Origin: Mixophyes australis
Taxonomy: Eukaryota > Chordata > Amphibia > Anura > Limnodynastidae
Assembly (NCBI GenBank): GCA_036250195.1
Contig: JAVHZZ010000067.1
Span: forward strand, 62,001-126,000
DNA length: 64,000 nucleotides
Direction: 5' to 3'
The notes below the pieces were generated by a model, which ran no database searches, was not told where the DNA came from, and saw only the letters and a program-made list of their open reading frames with translations. The translations under genes were made by a program, and so were the position numbers. This document shows positions 10,941-24,001 of this stretch, piece by piece; positions within the stretch are counted from its first letter, which is position 1, and every line of letters starts with the position of its first letter.

Positions 10941-11360
10941 CTCCATCTTGCTGTAATGATATCTTGGTCCCCTACAGTCCATTCAAATAGTCGCTGCAGG
11001 AATAACCTCCCTACTCTCCATCATTAATTACTGTTCTGGTACTGAAATCATCTTGTTTTCCATTTTAATTATCTTTTCATTGCAAAAGTATTTAGAGCTG
11101 TCCAATCCATTTCCACCTGTTATATCTATTATCACAATCTGTACGTACCCACCCTCTGCTCACGTTGACGCTTTATTTTTCCTAGGTTACCTCTGCTCTC
11201 AGGACTGCGACCCTTCTTGAATGCTGCCCCTGGAAATCTTCACAGAATGTCTGTCTGTCATGTATGGTCTCTAACTGCAGGACCCTGCTGAAAGCTCATC
11301 TGTTTACCGGACAGTTCACATAGTGCTTGTGACTTGCTTCTCCCAGAGCTGCGCTCCACA
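10940..11360 (+). mobile_element. LINE 3'-end-like relic
   Basis: A broken plus-strand translation gives fragments like PPSAH, LNAAPGNLHRMS and a terminal CCGGACAGTTCACATAGTG. These resemble the RT C-terminus and 3' tail of CR1/L2-type LINEs. Frames are shifted several times and no tail microsatellite is seen, so the assignment is tentative. Confidence 0.3.
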
Positions 11361-12215
11361 GGGTAAAGGGACACGTTCTGGTGCGGACTGTTATGTGTTT
11401 TCTTCTTTAAAGTATCCGTTCATCAAGCGATATTAACGAAGGAGTACACAAGAAACATAATAAAAACAGTTTAATTATTTTATTTCTACTCCTGAACTTC
11501 ATGTTATTATCCCACCTGATGAATTTAACGCGAAGAGTGATAGTTGTGTTGTCACTTGTTATGATGAGGACCAGCAAGTGGAATATATAACCTGATATTG
11601 TAAATGGACGTTATCAGACATTTGTGTGCGCTGTTACATACTACAGACAGCTGAGCTTTGTAATATATATTTGAATATTTTGTAACCAATACATAATGTG
11701 ATATAAACAACCTACTGAAAGCAGATTTTTTTTTTTTTTGTATATTTAAGAGTGAAGGGTTGTTATAAAGAAGTTATTTCTTACACCATTAATATTACAG
11801 CATCTTTATTATTTTGCCTGCTATACTTTCTCCAAAACATCTCAATCTTTAGTATATCAAGTCTGTATTTTACCTGTAATTTCTATGCCAACCAAGGTTC
11901 CCCCCCAGCAGTGGAGGACCCAGGAGGGGGTGAGTGATCCAGGGGCTGGCGGGACCACCACACTCATTGGGGTATATTTACTAAACTGTGGGTTTGAAAA
12001 GGTGGAGATGTTTGAAAGTAACACGGCCTGTGCACTATTACTGTTACTACGGTAATACTGCGCATTATTACCGCTAGTGCGGTAAGTTTTAACGCTGTTT
12101 GTTTTGCTCAGGGAGCAGCGAGCAGACGTCCGGGTTCAAATTACTGTTATCAACGGTGATAGTGCAGAAGCCGATTGAATTCCCCCCTAGGATGATCTTG
12201 TTGTTAGATGTGTAC
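11361..12215. other. Unassigned DNA with a truncated MITE
   Basis: Mostly AT-rich with a T run at 11,727-11,739. From about 12,005 to 12,190 the strings CACTATTACTGTTACTACGG and TAATACTGCGCATTATTACCG match the MITE at 26,016-26,242 (which has CACTATTAATGTTACTACGG). The copy ends with ATTGAATTCCCCCCTA and lacks the left terminus. No gene is evident. Confidence 0.45.
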
Positions 12216-13039
12216 ACATTCATATGAATTGTTAACGAGTAACCACAAGAGAAATTAGCTCTTAAAAGTTTGTCCTCGTATGTACATTTTATCAAAATAA
12301 AAAATAAATGGCTAAACTAATGTTATTATTTTGTTAGGGTGACTTGGAACCAAATTCAAGACACGCTGCCCACATTATACTATCATGTTACTTTGTACTG
12401 ATACTACCTCAGTGATATAAGACAGTAGTAGACTTACAAGATTTCAATCTTGAATCAATATAAGCCAATATGTATACATGGATATCCTCCTGGAATCTTG
12501 TCCTCTTACTGGATCTCCTTTATGATAGGTGCTCAAAAGACAAGTGACAACTGACCTGACAAGGCACCAAAGAAGCATAAAAGCAATGTATAATACAAAT
12601 ATTGGCTTATATTGATTCAAGATTGAAATCTTGTAAGTGTATATCCGATAGGGGATTGAGAACACCCATCATGTGGTGTTTTTGTCGTAATTATCAACCC
12701 CCACTGGATCCTTGGGATATTTAGTGGTTTTCTGTGTAACCACATATTATATGTTACGCTATGATATGATTTTTTCTTTTCACTTTTTTTTATGTGACCA
12801 TAATCGTGGTGAATGCCAGAAATCTGAAAGTTACTTTGATCACTGCAAACTTCTGGAATTTGTGGAAGACATACATCAAGATGGAAAGAATATATATATA
12901 TTATTTCACAGTTGACTCTTTAAAACTGTTATTTTAGCACATTGTGTGTGTGTGTGAGAACAGAGGCTGCTTTCAGTTGGCCTGCGCAAATATACCAATC
13001 TTTTTATTGTATTATAATCAACAATTGTCTGAGACGCAA

Positions 13040-13389
13040 GAGGAACCAAGTATGACAGATAGTATCCTGCTGCACAGCGGATCACTAAAGCCATGACAGC
13101 TATGTTATCACTGGATGTGGGTCCAATTTCCCCATCAATGCATCAGGTTTTAACCAATTAGTTTAGATCATGTGTCCACGTTACCAAATTCCATCACAAT
13201 CCCATTTCTTCTTAACAGCAATTGCTGTATTGTGAGGTTAAACAAAAAGCCATTCAGTCCCTAGAAAATGCCATTGTACCGACTGTCCACTTAGCTACAG
13301 ATATGTGACAAGCGGTACTGGTCAAACAAAAGACTATATAACCGTGACAGCCCACTGGGTTGGTGTATCGCCTTCAAGTGCAGCAGCAG

Positions 13390-13410
<21 letters not shown>
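13040..13410 (+). pseudogene. hAT transposase relic (duplication copy A)
   Basis: Short in-frame pieces match the intact transposase at 41,638-44,634: AAQRITKAMTAMLSLDV (there PIAKRITAAVTAMLVLDV), ENAIVPTVHLATDM and then GQTKDYITVTAHWVGVSPS after a frameshift. The piece spans the segment around the first catalytic Asp of an hAT transposase. A stop follows ATDM and the reading frame changes. A CAT microsatellite at 13,391-13,420 replaces the following coding sequence. Confidence 0.75.
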
Positions 13411-13421
<11 letters not shown>

Positions 13422-13546
13422 CTCCAGCATAATACACAGTGTCAGGTCATTCACCGCACCCTGCCATATAGCTGCTCACTAGGACAGATGTGATGCTGCC
13501 CCTCACACACAATTACCTTCACAGACAAACATTTAGATTGTAAAAG

Positions 13547-13549
<3 letters not shown>

Positions 13550-13601
<52 letters not shown>
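13550..13601. repeat. (AT)n microsatellite, copy A
   Basis: An uninterrupted AT dinucleotide run, followed by a G-rich tract (GGGGGGAGGGGGGGGGT). The homologous run in copy B (about 54,513-54,575) is interrupted and of different length. Confidence 0.9.
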
Positions 13602-13604
<3 letters not shown>

Positions 13605-14155
13605 TTTGTTTGTGGGGGGAGGGGGGGGGTGCTGCTCACAATTAAACAGTTCCCTATTTTTCCCCACTAAATATTTCAGATGTCGCTGTTACTGCCCCTG
13701 GCACTACTGTCATCAGATTTAAACATCTTTGATTTTAAAAGCAAGAAAGAATAGTTTTTGTTAACTCTTAAATAGTTTAATAATATACCCATCTGCTATC
13801 ACTTCTAAATGGCAGCTGAGAACAGGAAGGACGGCTATACATTGAAGATATCGATCCAATACTCACGAGATCTGACATTTTACATGAAATTACATTTTGC
13901 CTCATTTTCAGATCGGAATTTGGAGCAAGACGCCGAGTCATGTCTCAATTCGACTCTGTACCCTAAAATTCCTGTCTATCTAATTCTATCTCCGTACCGC
14001 TCATCTCTAGTGAAACATAAAAAAACAAAATGTGGGGGAAAAGTAAAAATTCTTCTTGTTTCACACACAACAATGGGAAATACCCCACTAAGTAGTCTTA
14101 TGCCAATATATAGATAGTTTTTTATAACATAACCATTCAGGTCATGGCTTCACCT

Positions 14156-14577
14156 CCCCATGATTCACACAGTTCATCCATGTTACACATATGTACATAA
14201 CTAAGACATAGGGCTGTCATACATATGGCCATTTACAGGTACACGGCTCTCAACCAATGGCTGATCAGGGATTACTGGGCACTGAGCTACCTGGGTTGGT
14301 GATGTCACAGAATTCTCTTCAATCTGATTGGTTGGAAACAGCTGTTTACACTTGAATCTCAAACAGAGCGTCAGTTATCTCCACAGGTAATGTAACAAGA
14401 CTGGGACGGGGATTATATTATAAATGGGATATATTCAGGGGGTGAGAATAATTTACAGTCTGTGTATTCCTGGTTTACCCATCTCTAAGCCCTGTGTTAA
14501 TGGCTTTAACCTGGTAACAATATTTACAGTACAGTATAAGTATAAAAAGAATGTGGACCTGATTTTAAACCCAAATA
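14156..14577 (+). repeat. 420-bp internal direct repeat, first unit (copy A)
   Basis: A block starting CCCCATGATTCACACAGTTC and ending TTTTAAACCCAAATA is repeated at about 15,027-15,446, 870 bp downstream in the same orientation. It contains ATTCTCTTCAATCTGATTGG (inverted CCAAT). I cannot tell whether the pair is a local tandem duplication or LTRs of a small element; TG...CA ends are not evident. Confidence 0.75.
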
Positions 14578-15026
14578 CATGTAAAAATCCAATTAAAAAG
14601 TAATGTGGAAAATAGATACTTGAGTAATGTCAAATACTTTACATGAAGCATATCTTCATGTAGCTACTTCTGCCATTGATTTACTTTCCTATGACAGTAA
14701 TTAACAAGCTTAGTGGGAAACAGTCACTATAATATTTTTACAAGAACTATATTTAATGCTGCAGTTTACATTAGAACGTTACACATGAGAACGTTTGATT
14801 TTGGCACACTGGGTAAGCACTTGCCAAGGTGATTATTTTAGTCTGGTGTAAGGTCCTAATGCAGGTTACCCATAGACTGGTCATTAGGATACCTCCTACC
14901 TGCCATCAGAGACGTTAAGAGGTACAGAATTCAAGATAACTGGGGGAGACTACTTTGTGGTTTGCCTATGAGTAGTGACTAACGAGATTGTGTCTGACCT
15001 AACAGATTGGCAGATTCACAAGTAAT

Positions 15027-15446
15027 TCCCCATGATTCACACAGTTCATCCATGTTACACATATGTACATAACTAAGACATAGGGCTGTCATACATATGG
15101 CCATTTACAGATACACGACTCTCAACCAATGGCTGATCAGGTATTACTGGGCACTGAGCTACCTGGGTTGGTGATATCACAGAATTCTCTTCAATCTGAT
15201 TGGTTGGAAACAGCTGTTTACACTTGAATCTCAAACAGAGCGTCAGTTATCTCCACAGGTAATGTAACAAGACTGGGACGGGGATTATATTATAAATGGG
15301 ATATATTCAGGGGGTGAGAATAATTTACAGTCTGTGTATTCCTGGTTTACCCATCTCTAAGCCCTGTGTTAATGGCTTTAACCTGGTAACAATATTTACA
15401 GTACAGTATAAGTATGAAAACTTGGACCTGATTTTAAACCCAAATA
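15027..15446 (+). repeat. 420-bp internal direct repeat, second unit (copy A)
   Basis: Second copy of the 14,156 block, differing by a few substitutions and a 4-bp indel near its right end. It is followed at about 15,510-15,543 by an (ATT)n microsatellite, which is the empty site of the hAT insertion seen in copy B. Confidence 0.75.
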
Positions 15447-15509
15447 TCTCAAAGAATTTGAAGGTGAACACAAAAGGGAACATTTTCCAAAATGGTTTTA
15501 CAGAAAATG

Positions 15510-15510
15510 T

Positions 15511-15545
<35 letters not shown>

Positions 15546-15720
15546 TATTTTTAAGGCCAAATGTGCTTTACAGATTAGTGAGGAAAACATGTCATACATA
15601 AAACAGCTACATACAATATAGATAAAATAAATGCTAATATAAAAACCAAGGGTAGGGAGAACCCTTCTCCTGAGAGAGCTTACAATCTAATTATAGCAAT
15701 AAAAGTGCAGCAAATAATGT
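15510..15720 (-). repeat. (ATT)n tract and adjoining interspersed repeat
   Basis: A pure ATT run of about 11 units is followed by TTTTTAAGGCCAAATGTGCT and GAGAGCTTACAATCTAAT. The latter phrase recurs in the repeat at 2283 and is common in dispersed repeats of this genome type. The microsatellite would be the tail of an element read on the minus strand. Confidence 0.5.
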
Positions 15721-16154
15721 ATACGCCAAAAATGCCCCATAGTTAATAAAAAATGCCCCAGTTAGTGCCTTGTGCTTATTCTACACCAGGTCTGACGTTC
15801 TATGGGCCCTAGTGATAGTCTCCAGCCCTTTATTCGGGTGGGCCCACTTGTGGGGTCACAGGGGGAACAGCAGAGTAACCTGTATATAATAAAAGAGTGA
15901 ATCTACAGGACTGTAATGGTGCCCATGTGCATTAGCCCCAATGTGAACTAAACTAATCCAGAACTAACAAAATGATTTTAGTCCATCTTGAGCCCCCCGT
16001 GATAGAGAACCAAAGATGGATGGAGAGAAAGGGGGTGAGTGGAAAGTAACAGAGATTTGAAAGGATGAGGAAGTAATGGGGTGAGGGGAGAAGGATGAGC
16101 GAGGGGAGACAAGACAAGGTTGGGGGTAAAGTGTAGAATACATTTAAACACAGT

Positions 16155-16450
16155 GGGCCTGATTCATTAAGGAGAACAAAGCAATAAAGGACTATATTTG
16201 ATCCTAGACAAAACCAGGTTAAAATGCAAGGGGTGCAAATGAGTTTATTATTTTGCATATAAGTTAAATACTGGCTGTTTTTTCATGTAGCAAACAAATA
16301 CTTGATAGCTTTATTTTTACACTGAATTTTAAAGCTGAACTAGGACATGCCCTACCCCTAAATTTACCTCACTCTCCAATGCAACATGGTTTTGCCAAGG
16401 TGCAAAGTTACTCATTTATTTTGCTTTTCTTTCCTTAATGAATTAGACCC
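16155..16450. mobile_element. 296-bp MITE with 3-bp TSD (AGT), copy A
   Basis: The ends are GGGCCTGATTCATTAAGGAG and TCCTTAATGAATTAGACCC. Flanks are AGT at 16,152-16,154 and 16,451-16,453. The same element at the same site exists in copy B (62,643-62,938), so it predates the segmental duplication. A third, diverged copy of the sequence is nested at about 18,480-18,785. Confidence 0.8.
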
Positions 16451-17907
16451 AGTACCTTTGGGACACATTTTTTGAGACCTGCTTTTAGTAACTTTTTTTA
16501 TTAAATAATGAAGAGCTCTGAAAGTAACCATGTTTTGAATAATTTTCCTAACAACAGATTGATCGCTAAGTCTGACAAGAGACAGAAAAATGAGTGAAGA
16601 CAAGCCTGTCATCCGCAGTTCTTCCAGATGTAAGAAAAATATAAATGTGTTCATTAGGGCGGGGAACCCAGTGGTAATATCAAACAAGAATTTAATACGG
16701 AGATTTAGGGCACCCAGTGGTACACCCAGCACCCCCCACCCCCCATCTTTCATGTAAGTCCGATGTAACTTGTTGAGTCCTGAAGCCGCTGTCAGCATGT
16801 TCTGTTACAGACAGATAGCGCTCACCTTCCGGTCCTGCCCTGGTCTCTGGCTGTAGGAGAGCAAACTGCCAGTAAGGGGTAAGAGAAGAACTGCTCCGGG
16901 CCCTGACAGGAGAGTTTGCAGGGTCGTTTGTTTTCTATGATTGTCAGCAAATTATGGCTCCATTTGTGTGTTTATTAACAGATTATGGCCCCGTTTTCTA
17001 TGACTGATGCTATAATCCGGTGACAATTGTTAAGGTTATCACTAAATATTATATGGGAGCTGCTTTACATATATAAAATAGCAGATTTCCTCCAACTGGA
17101 TATGGGCTTTTTCTGGTAAGATATATTTTGGTTCCTCCCTATATCATGTTTGCGCCAATGCCTCTCAGTATGTGTTTTTTCCTTGTTTATGGTATAGTTT
17201 CACCACAATTGATAAGCAGTATGGTAGTTACCTCCCAAATGTCCCAATTTCAGCAGAAGAGTCCACTATCCTGCCCGGGGACATATTTGTCCAGCTTGTG
17301 GGAATGTTGGGATAAGGGCGATAGCTAATGACCACGCCCTCACTGTGCCTTGACCACGCCCCATCAAGATGTGGTCATGTTTGTCTACTTTGTATGTCCC
17401 TGTATTTTGTATACTCTGTTTTTCCCAATACCTGTTCTGCCGATCACTGTGTTATATTACATATCAACTACGATAGTAATAATAATTAATGGGACTCATG
17501 TACTAGCCAAGGGCCGCGGTAGCTAGCTTTTCCATGTAGATCAGTTATGGACTCTCTATCGGCATAGGCCACATTCTAATCGGAAAATTTCACAGAAGCG
17601 ATGTTCAAATTGAAAGTCCCTTATCCCACCTGAGTGTCAGACGGTGCAGACTGGATCTACACACAAGAGGGAGCTATTGCACACAAAGGAACGCACATAA
17701 GAGACAACTGGGGAGGAACTAAGGGTGAAAGGCACAAAACAGGGATAATGAACAAACACATGGATGAAGATCAGACACATAAGGAACATGTTTAACAGAT
17801 TTTATATTGCTGATACCATGGGGTAAATTAATGATAATTTATAGTAAAACAAAGTCACCCATCATTGAGAATATATTAGCTGATAATGAATATTCTTGTC
17901 TCCCCAG
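16451..17907. other. No gene recognised between the MITE and the first coding exon
   Basis: The segment to 17,493 is within the segmental duplication. It has a 128-codon open frame on the minus strand (16,412-16,798) that is also present in copy B, but it has no recognisable domain and begins inside the MITE, so I do not call it a gene. From 17,494 to 17,907 the sequence is unique and lies upstream of the exon at 17,908. Confidence 0.4.
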
Positions 17908-17999
17908 TGCCAGAAGCTGTAATGGAGACCCTCGTTGGAGATCCCAATGACACCTCCCGGAGGAATAAGGAAAACATCGCTGGACATTCCATCGCTGAG
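17908..17999 (+). CDS. Tandem-exon gene, first identified exon
   Basis: A polypyrimidine tract and CCCCAG precede it, and the donor is GAG/GTAAAA. The 92 nt are 2 + 90, so a preceding exon contributes one base. If that base is A, an ATG forms across the junction; otherwise the ATG at 17,922 (GTAATGG, good +4 G) is the first start. It encodes [20 protein letters not shown] then GHSIAE. NKEN resembles a KEN-box degron, a weak three-residue match. Only the GTAAAA donor deviates from ideal. Confidence 0.55.
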
Positions 18000-20057
18000 G
18001 TAAAATGTCTTGTCTACTATATTATATATGGAAGATCGTTGTTCAATTCTAAATTGAGGCACAGGTTAAGTTTCAACACATGTGACAATGCGCTTATGTT
18101 GTAATATTGTTACATTTTAGTTATATTATAAGTAATATTCAGTCTTTATTCCATGCCTCCCAACTTTTGCAATCCCCGAATCAAAACAAAACACAGTTTG
18201 CAGCAGTGCGTCCATAAATGGAGGTGTGGTCACATCACAATGGGTGCGTGGCCACACCCTCATGGGCACCCTTTACCCTCCTCCCCTAACAACGCCAAAG
18301 ATTTTAGTCTCTTCTATGTATAAAGATGTACATGTAATATTATGGGCCAGATTCATGTTCAGACTTATCTTGCGTGAAATAGACCTGCGCTTGCTCCAAA
18401 ACGGACTTTACTCCAATTAACGCAATTGCATGTAATTCATGTCCAAAGCAAATGACACTTACGACTGCCTACAACACATAAGGGAACAATGGTGGCAAGG
18501 TTTTTCTCCTGGACAAAACCATGTTACAATGCAAGGGGTGAAAATAGGGTTATTATTTAGCACATAAGATAAATACTGGCTGTTTTTCATGTAACACACA
18601 AATACTTGATAGCTTTAATTTTACACTGAAATTTAAAGTTGATCTAGGACATGCCCAACCCCAACTATAAATCTACCATGACATTTTAAATTTGCCTCCC
18701 ACTCCAAGGCAACATGGTTTTGCCAAGATGCAATGTTACTCCTTTTTTTACTTATTTTCTTTTCCTTAACGAATCAGGCCCATTGTATGTACAATATGCA
18801 TTAAGGAGATCTTGATTTATGTATTTAATGTAAAAAAAATATAAATATGATTATACTGTTTAGAGTTGTTCATCATTTTTTTTCTAGGCTTTATTTAAAT
18901 ACCTTATATTGCACATACGCTTGTGTGTATACTGCGCTGTGCTCTGTTAATGTACAACATGTAACGTTTAGGCAGATTGCACTTACACCCAGATTCAAAC
19001 TGAAACACATCTTGATGTCCGCTTGGATTTGAATATGGGTTCCGTGATATTTTCTTAAGAGCAAGTTAGGTGCAAGTTGCGTTCGGACTTGAATAAGGCC
19101 CTATATGAGCCTCCTCTTCAAGGTTCTCATGTTTCCCTAATATGATCCTCACCAGGTAGTGGTCCAGGTACCAGTTATTCCCACTAATGGTTCTTTAACA
19201 TCCATCTTGCAAAGAGCCTGTGGTATGAATCAGCAGTCATTTTTATACCAGTATCATGTAAATTTCATCACTTAAATTCAAAGTTGAAATGTATTAATAG
19301 TCTCTAGTAACCTCTGTCCATGTTATTCCAATTCACTGGCTTTCCTTTGTATTGAGAGTCATTCATTTGTTTCCCTCCTACAGTATGTTTGTAATGACAT
19401 TTACTTTTTATTTTCCCGGTTGTCTTAGGAGAGTGTATCAAGCCCGAAGTCACCACCACAGGGATTTTATGTGGGCTCCAGCTCGGAGGTATTTTCTACA
19501 TATATAACTTTCTAAAGATATAAGTCTTTCCATCAGTGGACTCTTCATTTTATATTTACTTATTTTACACCAATGGTATATGGTTGAGCAGTGCCGTAAC
19601 TAGCCATTTTAGTGCCCTGGGCGAGATAGGGAAGCGGTGCCCCCCATCTAAGTGGGAGTGTCAATTGTCGAGTGGGCGTGGTCAACCTACTGTGGGGGGC
19701 GTAGCTAGCTCTTTACAAGTTCTAGACCGCACTGAAACCACCTCCCTCCCCATTCTTCTCGGTCTGGCTTTGTAAGGATCTTTATGTAATAAGCCTCCAT
19801 AGATCAAAGTACTTTAAATGCAGCTATCACATGCTAGCTGTATAAAAAATGAATTGGTTATTGAAATAAAACTCACTGAAACAAATTAAAACAAATGTAA
19901 CAGTACCATCTGTATCACACTGCCCCTTCATCCCACTGTGCTCTCCATAACAGTTTCTTCTTTATCACACCGTGCCATGGAGCCATCTTTATCACATTGT
20001 GCCCCCTTATCACCATCACACGAAATGAATATATATAGATATATATATATATATATA

Positions 20058-20090
<33 letters not shown>

Positions 20091-20091
20091 A

Positions 20092-20137
<46 letters not shown>

Positions 20138-23100
20138 CACACATACACACATACAATATAAAGAGCCTCCTAGTGTCCGCCATACCCTACAGAGAGCATT
20201 CCTGTGACCACCATACAATACAGAGAGCATTCCTGTGACCGCCATGCTATACAGAGAGCATTCCTATGACCGCCATACTATACAGAGAGCATTCCTATGA
20301 CCGCCATACTATACAGAGAGCATTCCTATGACCGCCATACAATACAGAGAGCATTCCTATGACCGCTATACTATACAGAGAGCATTCCTATGACCGCCAT
20401 ACAATACAGAGAGCATTCCTATGACCGCCATACTATACAGAGAGCATTCCTATGACCGCCATACTATACAGAGAGCATTCCTATGACTGCCATACTATAC
20501 AGAGAGCATTCCTATGACCACCATACAATACAGAGAGCATTCTTGTGACTGCAAAACAGATAAATACCTCACCTGAAATTAATAGACCCTACCATTAAAT
20601 TAAAAAGCCCCAACAATAAATGTAATTGACCCACCAGCACCCCACAAATAAAATAGTACCCATTAAATAATTAGCCCCCACCTAAACGTCACCATTAAAT
20701 TAATAGCCTACCTCCCACCCATGTACTAAGACACCTAACCTCCCTACCCTCATATCACACATTAACACATCCCCCCCTTCCCTCACACATTATGGCAGCA
20801 TACCCCCCCTTCCCTCATAAAGCATAGCAGCATCCCCCCTCCATAATAGCAAGATGCAGCACACATTCCTCCCCTCCATAATAGCAGCACATCCCCCCTC
20901 CTTAATAGCAGCTCACATCCCCTCCCTCCATAATAACAGCTTACATGCCCCTCTCCCCTCCCCTCCCCTCCCTCCATAATAGCAGCTTACATGCCCCCCT
21001 CCCTCCATAATAGCAGCTCACATCCCCCCCTCCCCTCCCCTCCATAATAGCAGCTCACATCCCCCCCCTCCCCTCCCTCCATAATAGCAGCTCACATCCC
21101 CCCCCTCCATAATAGCAGCTTACATACACCCCTCCCTCCATAATAGCAACACACATCCCCTTTCCCCTGCTTTGAAACTAACCTTTTTCCTCTTTCTTCC
21201 TGTCCAGCCGTCGCTGCCTGGCTCCTCTCTGGTTCTCTGCTCCTCTGCTGCCTAGCAACGTCATGACATCAGACGCTGAGGCAGAGAGCAGAGTTCAGAA
21301 GGGGGTGGAGCCGGGTGCCGGCCGCCATTTTGGATGCGCCGGGCGGCCGGCAGTCTGAATCTGAGGTCTGTTTAATTTTTATTTTTTTTCACTCCTCACA
21401 CAGAGGCAGGTGCGGGCGGCCATTGCGCCCCCTTGGGACTGCGCCCGGGGCGGCGGCACCGCCCGCACCGGCCTCGTTACGGCTCTGTGGTTGAGGTTGA
21501 AGCCATAGGTCCTGGTGGTGATGTGATGGTGGGTGGTCTACAGCAACATCAAACTGTGTGGTGTGGTAAGACAAAAAATGAAATCCAGTCCCCTGGATGA
21601 GTGTAATTAAAATGATTGCCCCCTTGTTGTTCATAATTAATCCCTAAATGATATTAATTATTATTAGTGCCCCCTTGATGATTATAAATTATAATAGTGC
21701 CCCCTTAATGATATAATTATTTTAGGGTTTCTCTCTTTTTTCGTCTCTCTTGTGTCCAGCACCTGTTCACGCAGTGTGTGCAGGGAGGCCCCTGGACGTG
21801 ACGTAATAACGCTGTCATACTTAGGGGAGCCGGGGGCCCCTGCATACAGTCACATCTGGGACTAGGTGCTGCTGGCAATTAAGATGGCAATTTTTAAAGG
21901 AGAACCCCGGCGTGATCTGTGTATCTGCTAAAATGTAACATTCTCAACTTGTATAAGTTAATGGTAGATGCAACTCATTTAGGAAATAAGACAGACTGTA
22001 TAGGCGAGCATCACATATCTGGGGTTAACCATATTTACTTTTTATGTTCCCGGTTGTCTTAGGAGAGTGTATCAAGACCGCAGTCACCACCGCGGGTATT
22101 TTATATGGGCTCCAGCTCGGAGGTATTTTCTACATATATAACTTTCTAAAGATATGTCTTCCCATCAGCGGACTCTTCATTTTATATTTATTTATTTTAC
22201 ACCAATGGTATATGTTTGAGGTTGAAGCCATGTGTTGAGAGACTTTCATTTTTAAAACCCATATACTTCCTCCTACAATATGTTTGTAATGACAATTACT
22301 TTTACTGCCCCCGGTTGTCTTAGGAAGATGTACCAAGCGCCGGATCAGCACCTCCAGGAGTACATTTGGATTCCAGCTTGCGAGTAAGTATTGTCTAGGT
22401 ATACAGCTTTCTAAACATATAAATCTTCCCATCAGCGGACTCTTCACAGATTGAATATGCTTGAGGTTGATGGGGCATGTTAGCGGTGGGTGGTCTACAC
22501 CAACAGCGAGCTGGGTGGAGGGCTGGAGCAAAGATGAAATCCAGTACTTCTAAGGTACCAGATGCAAACATCCGATCTCTATTATCTGTCTGCTAATATG
22601 GGTCATTTCTATATCTGACCTTGAGAAAACTATCCTGTTCAGTCGTCACAATGACCGAAATATACTGTCTCCCGTTTTCTTTCTTGTCCTGGATTCATAG
22701 AACTCCCTTCCACTTACTTGTATAAGTATGAATGGAAGAGGTGTAACATAATCTACAAGAGTAGATCAGTTAGATCTGAATATTCCCAACGGTCTGTGAG
22801 GTCATTTTGGTGAATGATGTTTGAGAACAGAGATGTCTCATGTTTATAATGACATTTACTTTTTCTGCATCCTGTTTTCTTAGTGTCATCCACCAACACC
22901 GGATACAGATTTAGAAAAATATCTTCTGAATTACACCTTTAAGGTATGTTCTAGATATACAAATTTTTAAAATATAAGTCTTCCCATCAGTAGACTCTCC
23001 ATATTATATTTATTTGACACAGATGGAATATGGTTGAGGTCATGGGCCTTGCTGGTTGGTGATGGTTTGGTGGTGGGTGGTCTACAGCAATGTGTACATA

Positions 23101-23895
23101 TCAGATATCTATTATGCTCCTGTTAATATGAATAATTTCTATATCTGCACCTGATAAAACTATGCTGCCCAGTCATCACAATGTATAAAATATTCTGTCT
23201 TCTTCTTACTCACCCACTTGTATGAGTATGAATGGATGAGGTGTAAAGTAATCTCCTTCAGTAGATCATTTCGACCTGAATAGATCTGACAGTTCATAAG
23301 GCCACTATGGGGAAAGATGTTTGAGAACAGAGATCTCACATCTATAATAGAGTTCTCTGGAATCAAATTGAATAAGAAAAGGTTCCGTACAGAGAGTGCT
23401 TGTTATGTGGCCATGGTGCACTGCTGGATGACTGACAGTGATGCCTCAATCCCTGACCATGGTGATAGTATGGTGATGGTGATAGTATGATGTTTAAGGG
23501 CAAGTTACTCCACCCAGTGCAGAAACACAGGGCCAGGCCAGTGCCTCCTATAGAGAAGCACATGGCAGCAATCTGCACCCAGGAACTTCTAAGATAAGAG
23601 AATTATACAGGTCACTCTTTCTTGCTTTAAAGACATAAGAAGTTGGGCAGTCAGGTGACATTTTTCGGACTTTGAGGTCATTACTCATAAGATCTGGTTG
23701 ACCTGCTGTCATCATATTGTGAATGTAGCAAAGGAGGCAGAGCTAGATTAAGGATTTGGGGGGCCCAGGGTACTTAAGAGAGGGGGGCCCTATGGTCTAA
23801 CGTTAACAGCACAGTGCCATCATTCAGGGAGAGAGTTACTAAGTCACATAGTTCTAAACCTACTACAATAATACACTATTAAATGTCATGTGTGA

Positions 23896-23955
<60 letters not shown>

Positions 23956-23956
23956 A

Positions 23957-24001
<45 letters not shown>

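Larger units (their letters stand above)
12216..17493 (+). repeat. Segmental duplication, copy A
   Basis: From ACATTCATATGAATTG at 12,216 through TAATAATTAATGGG at 17,493 this block is repeated in the same orientation from 53,145 to the end of the window. Copy B contains an extra 5.5-kb hAT element and small indels, for example a different 20-40 bp segment near 12,560/53,490 and a deletion of the CAT repeat. By eye the identity is high (mid to upper 90s percent); I did not compute it. The right boundary of the duplication is outside the window. Confidence 0.93.
19589..21487. mobile_element. Non-autonomous hAT-like element, 1.9 kb, 8-bp TSD
   Basis: The left end is CAGTGCCGTAACTAG and the right end CTCGTTACGGCTCTG, imperfect terminal inverted repeats of about 15 bp. 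Both sides carry the 8-bp duplication TGGTTGAG (19,581-19,588 and 21,488-21,495). The 8-bp TSD and CAG-ends fit hAT. It has no transposase. The interior is filled with an AT run, a 31-bp tandem repeat, a CCCCTCC-rich repeat and a GC-rich right part. The paralogous intron after module exon 2 has the unoccupied sequence near 22,215. Confidence 0.85.

Noticed and set aside
13305..13493. Small gene with a Ser run
   Set aside because: It is the hAT transposase relic (GQTKDYITVTAHW) running into a CAT microsatellite, not a separate gene.
16412..16798. 128-codon minus-strand frame, repeated at 62,900-63,286
   Set aside because: Conserved only because the whole DNA is a segmental duplication; it starts within a MITE, and I see no domain or splice signals.
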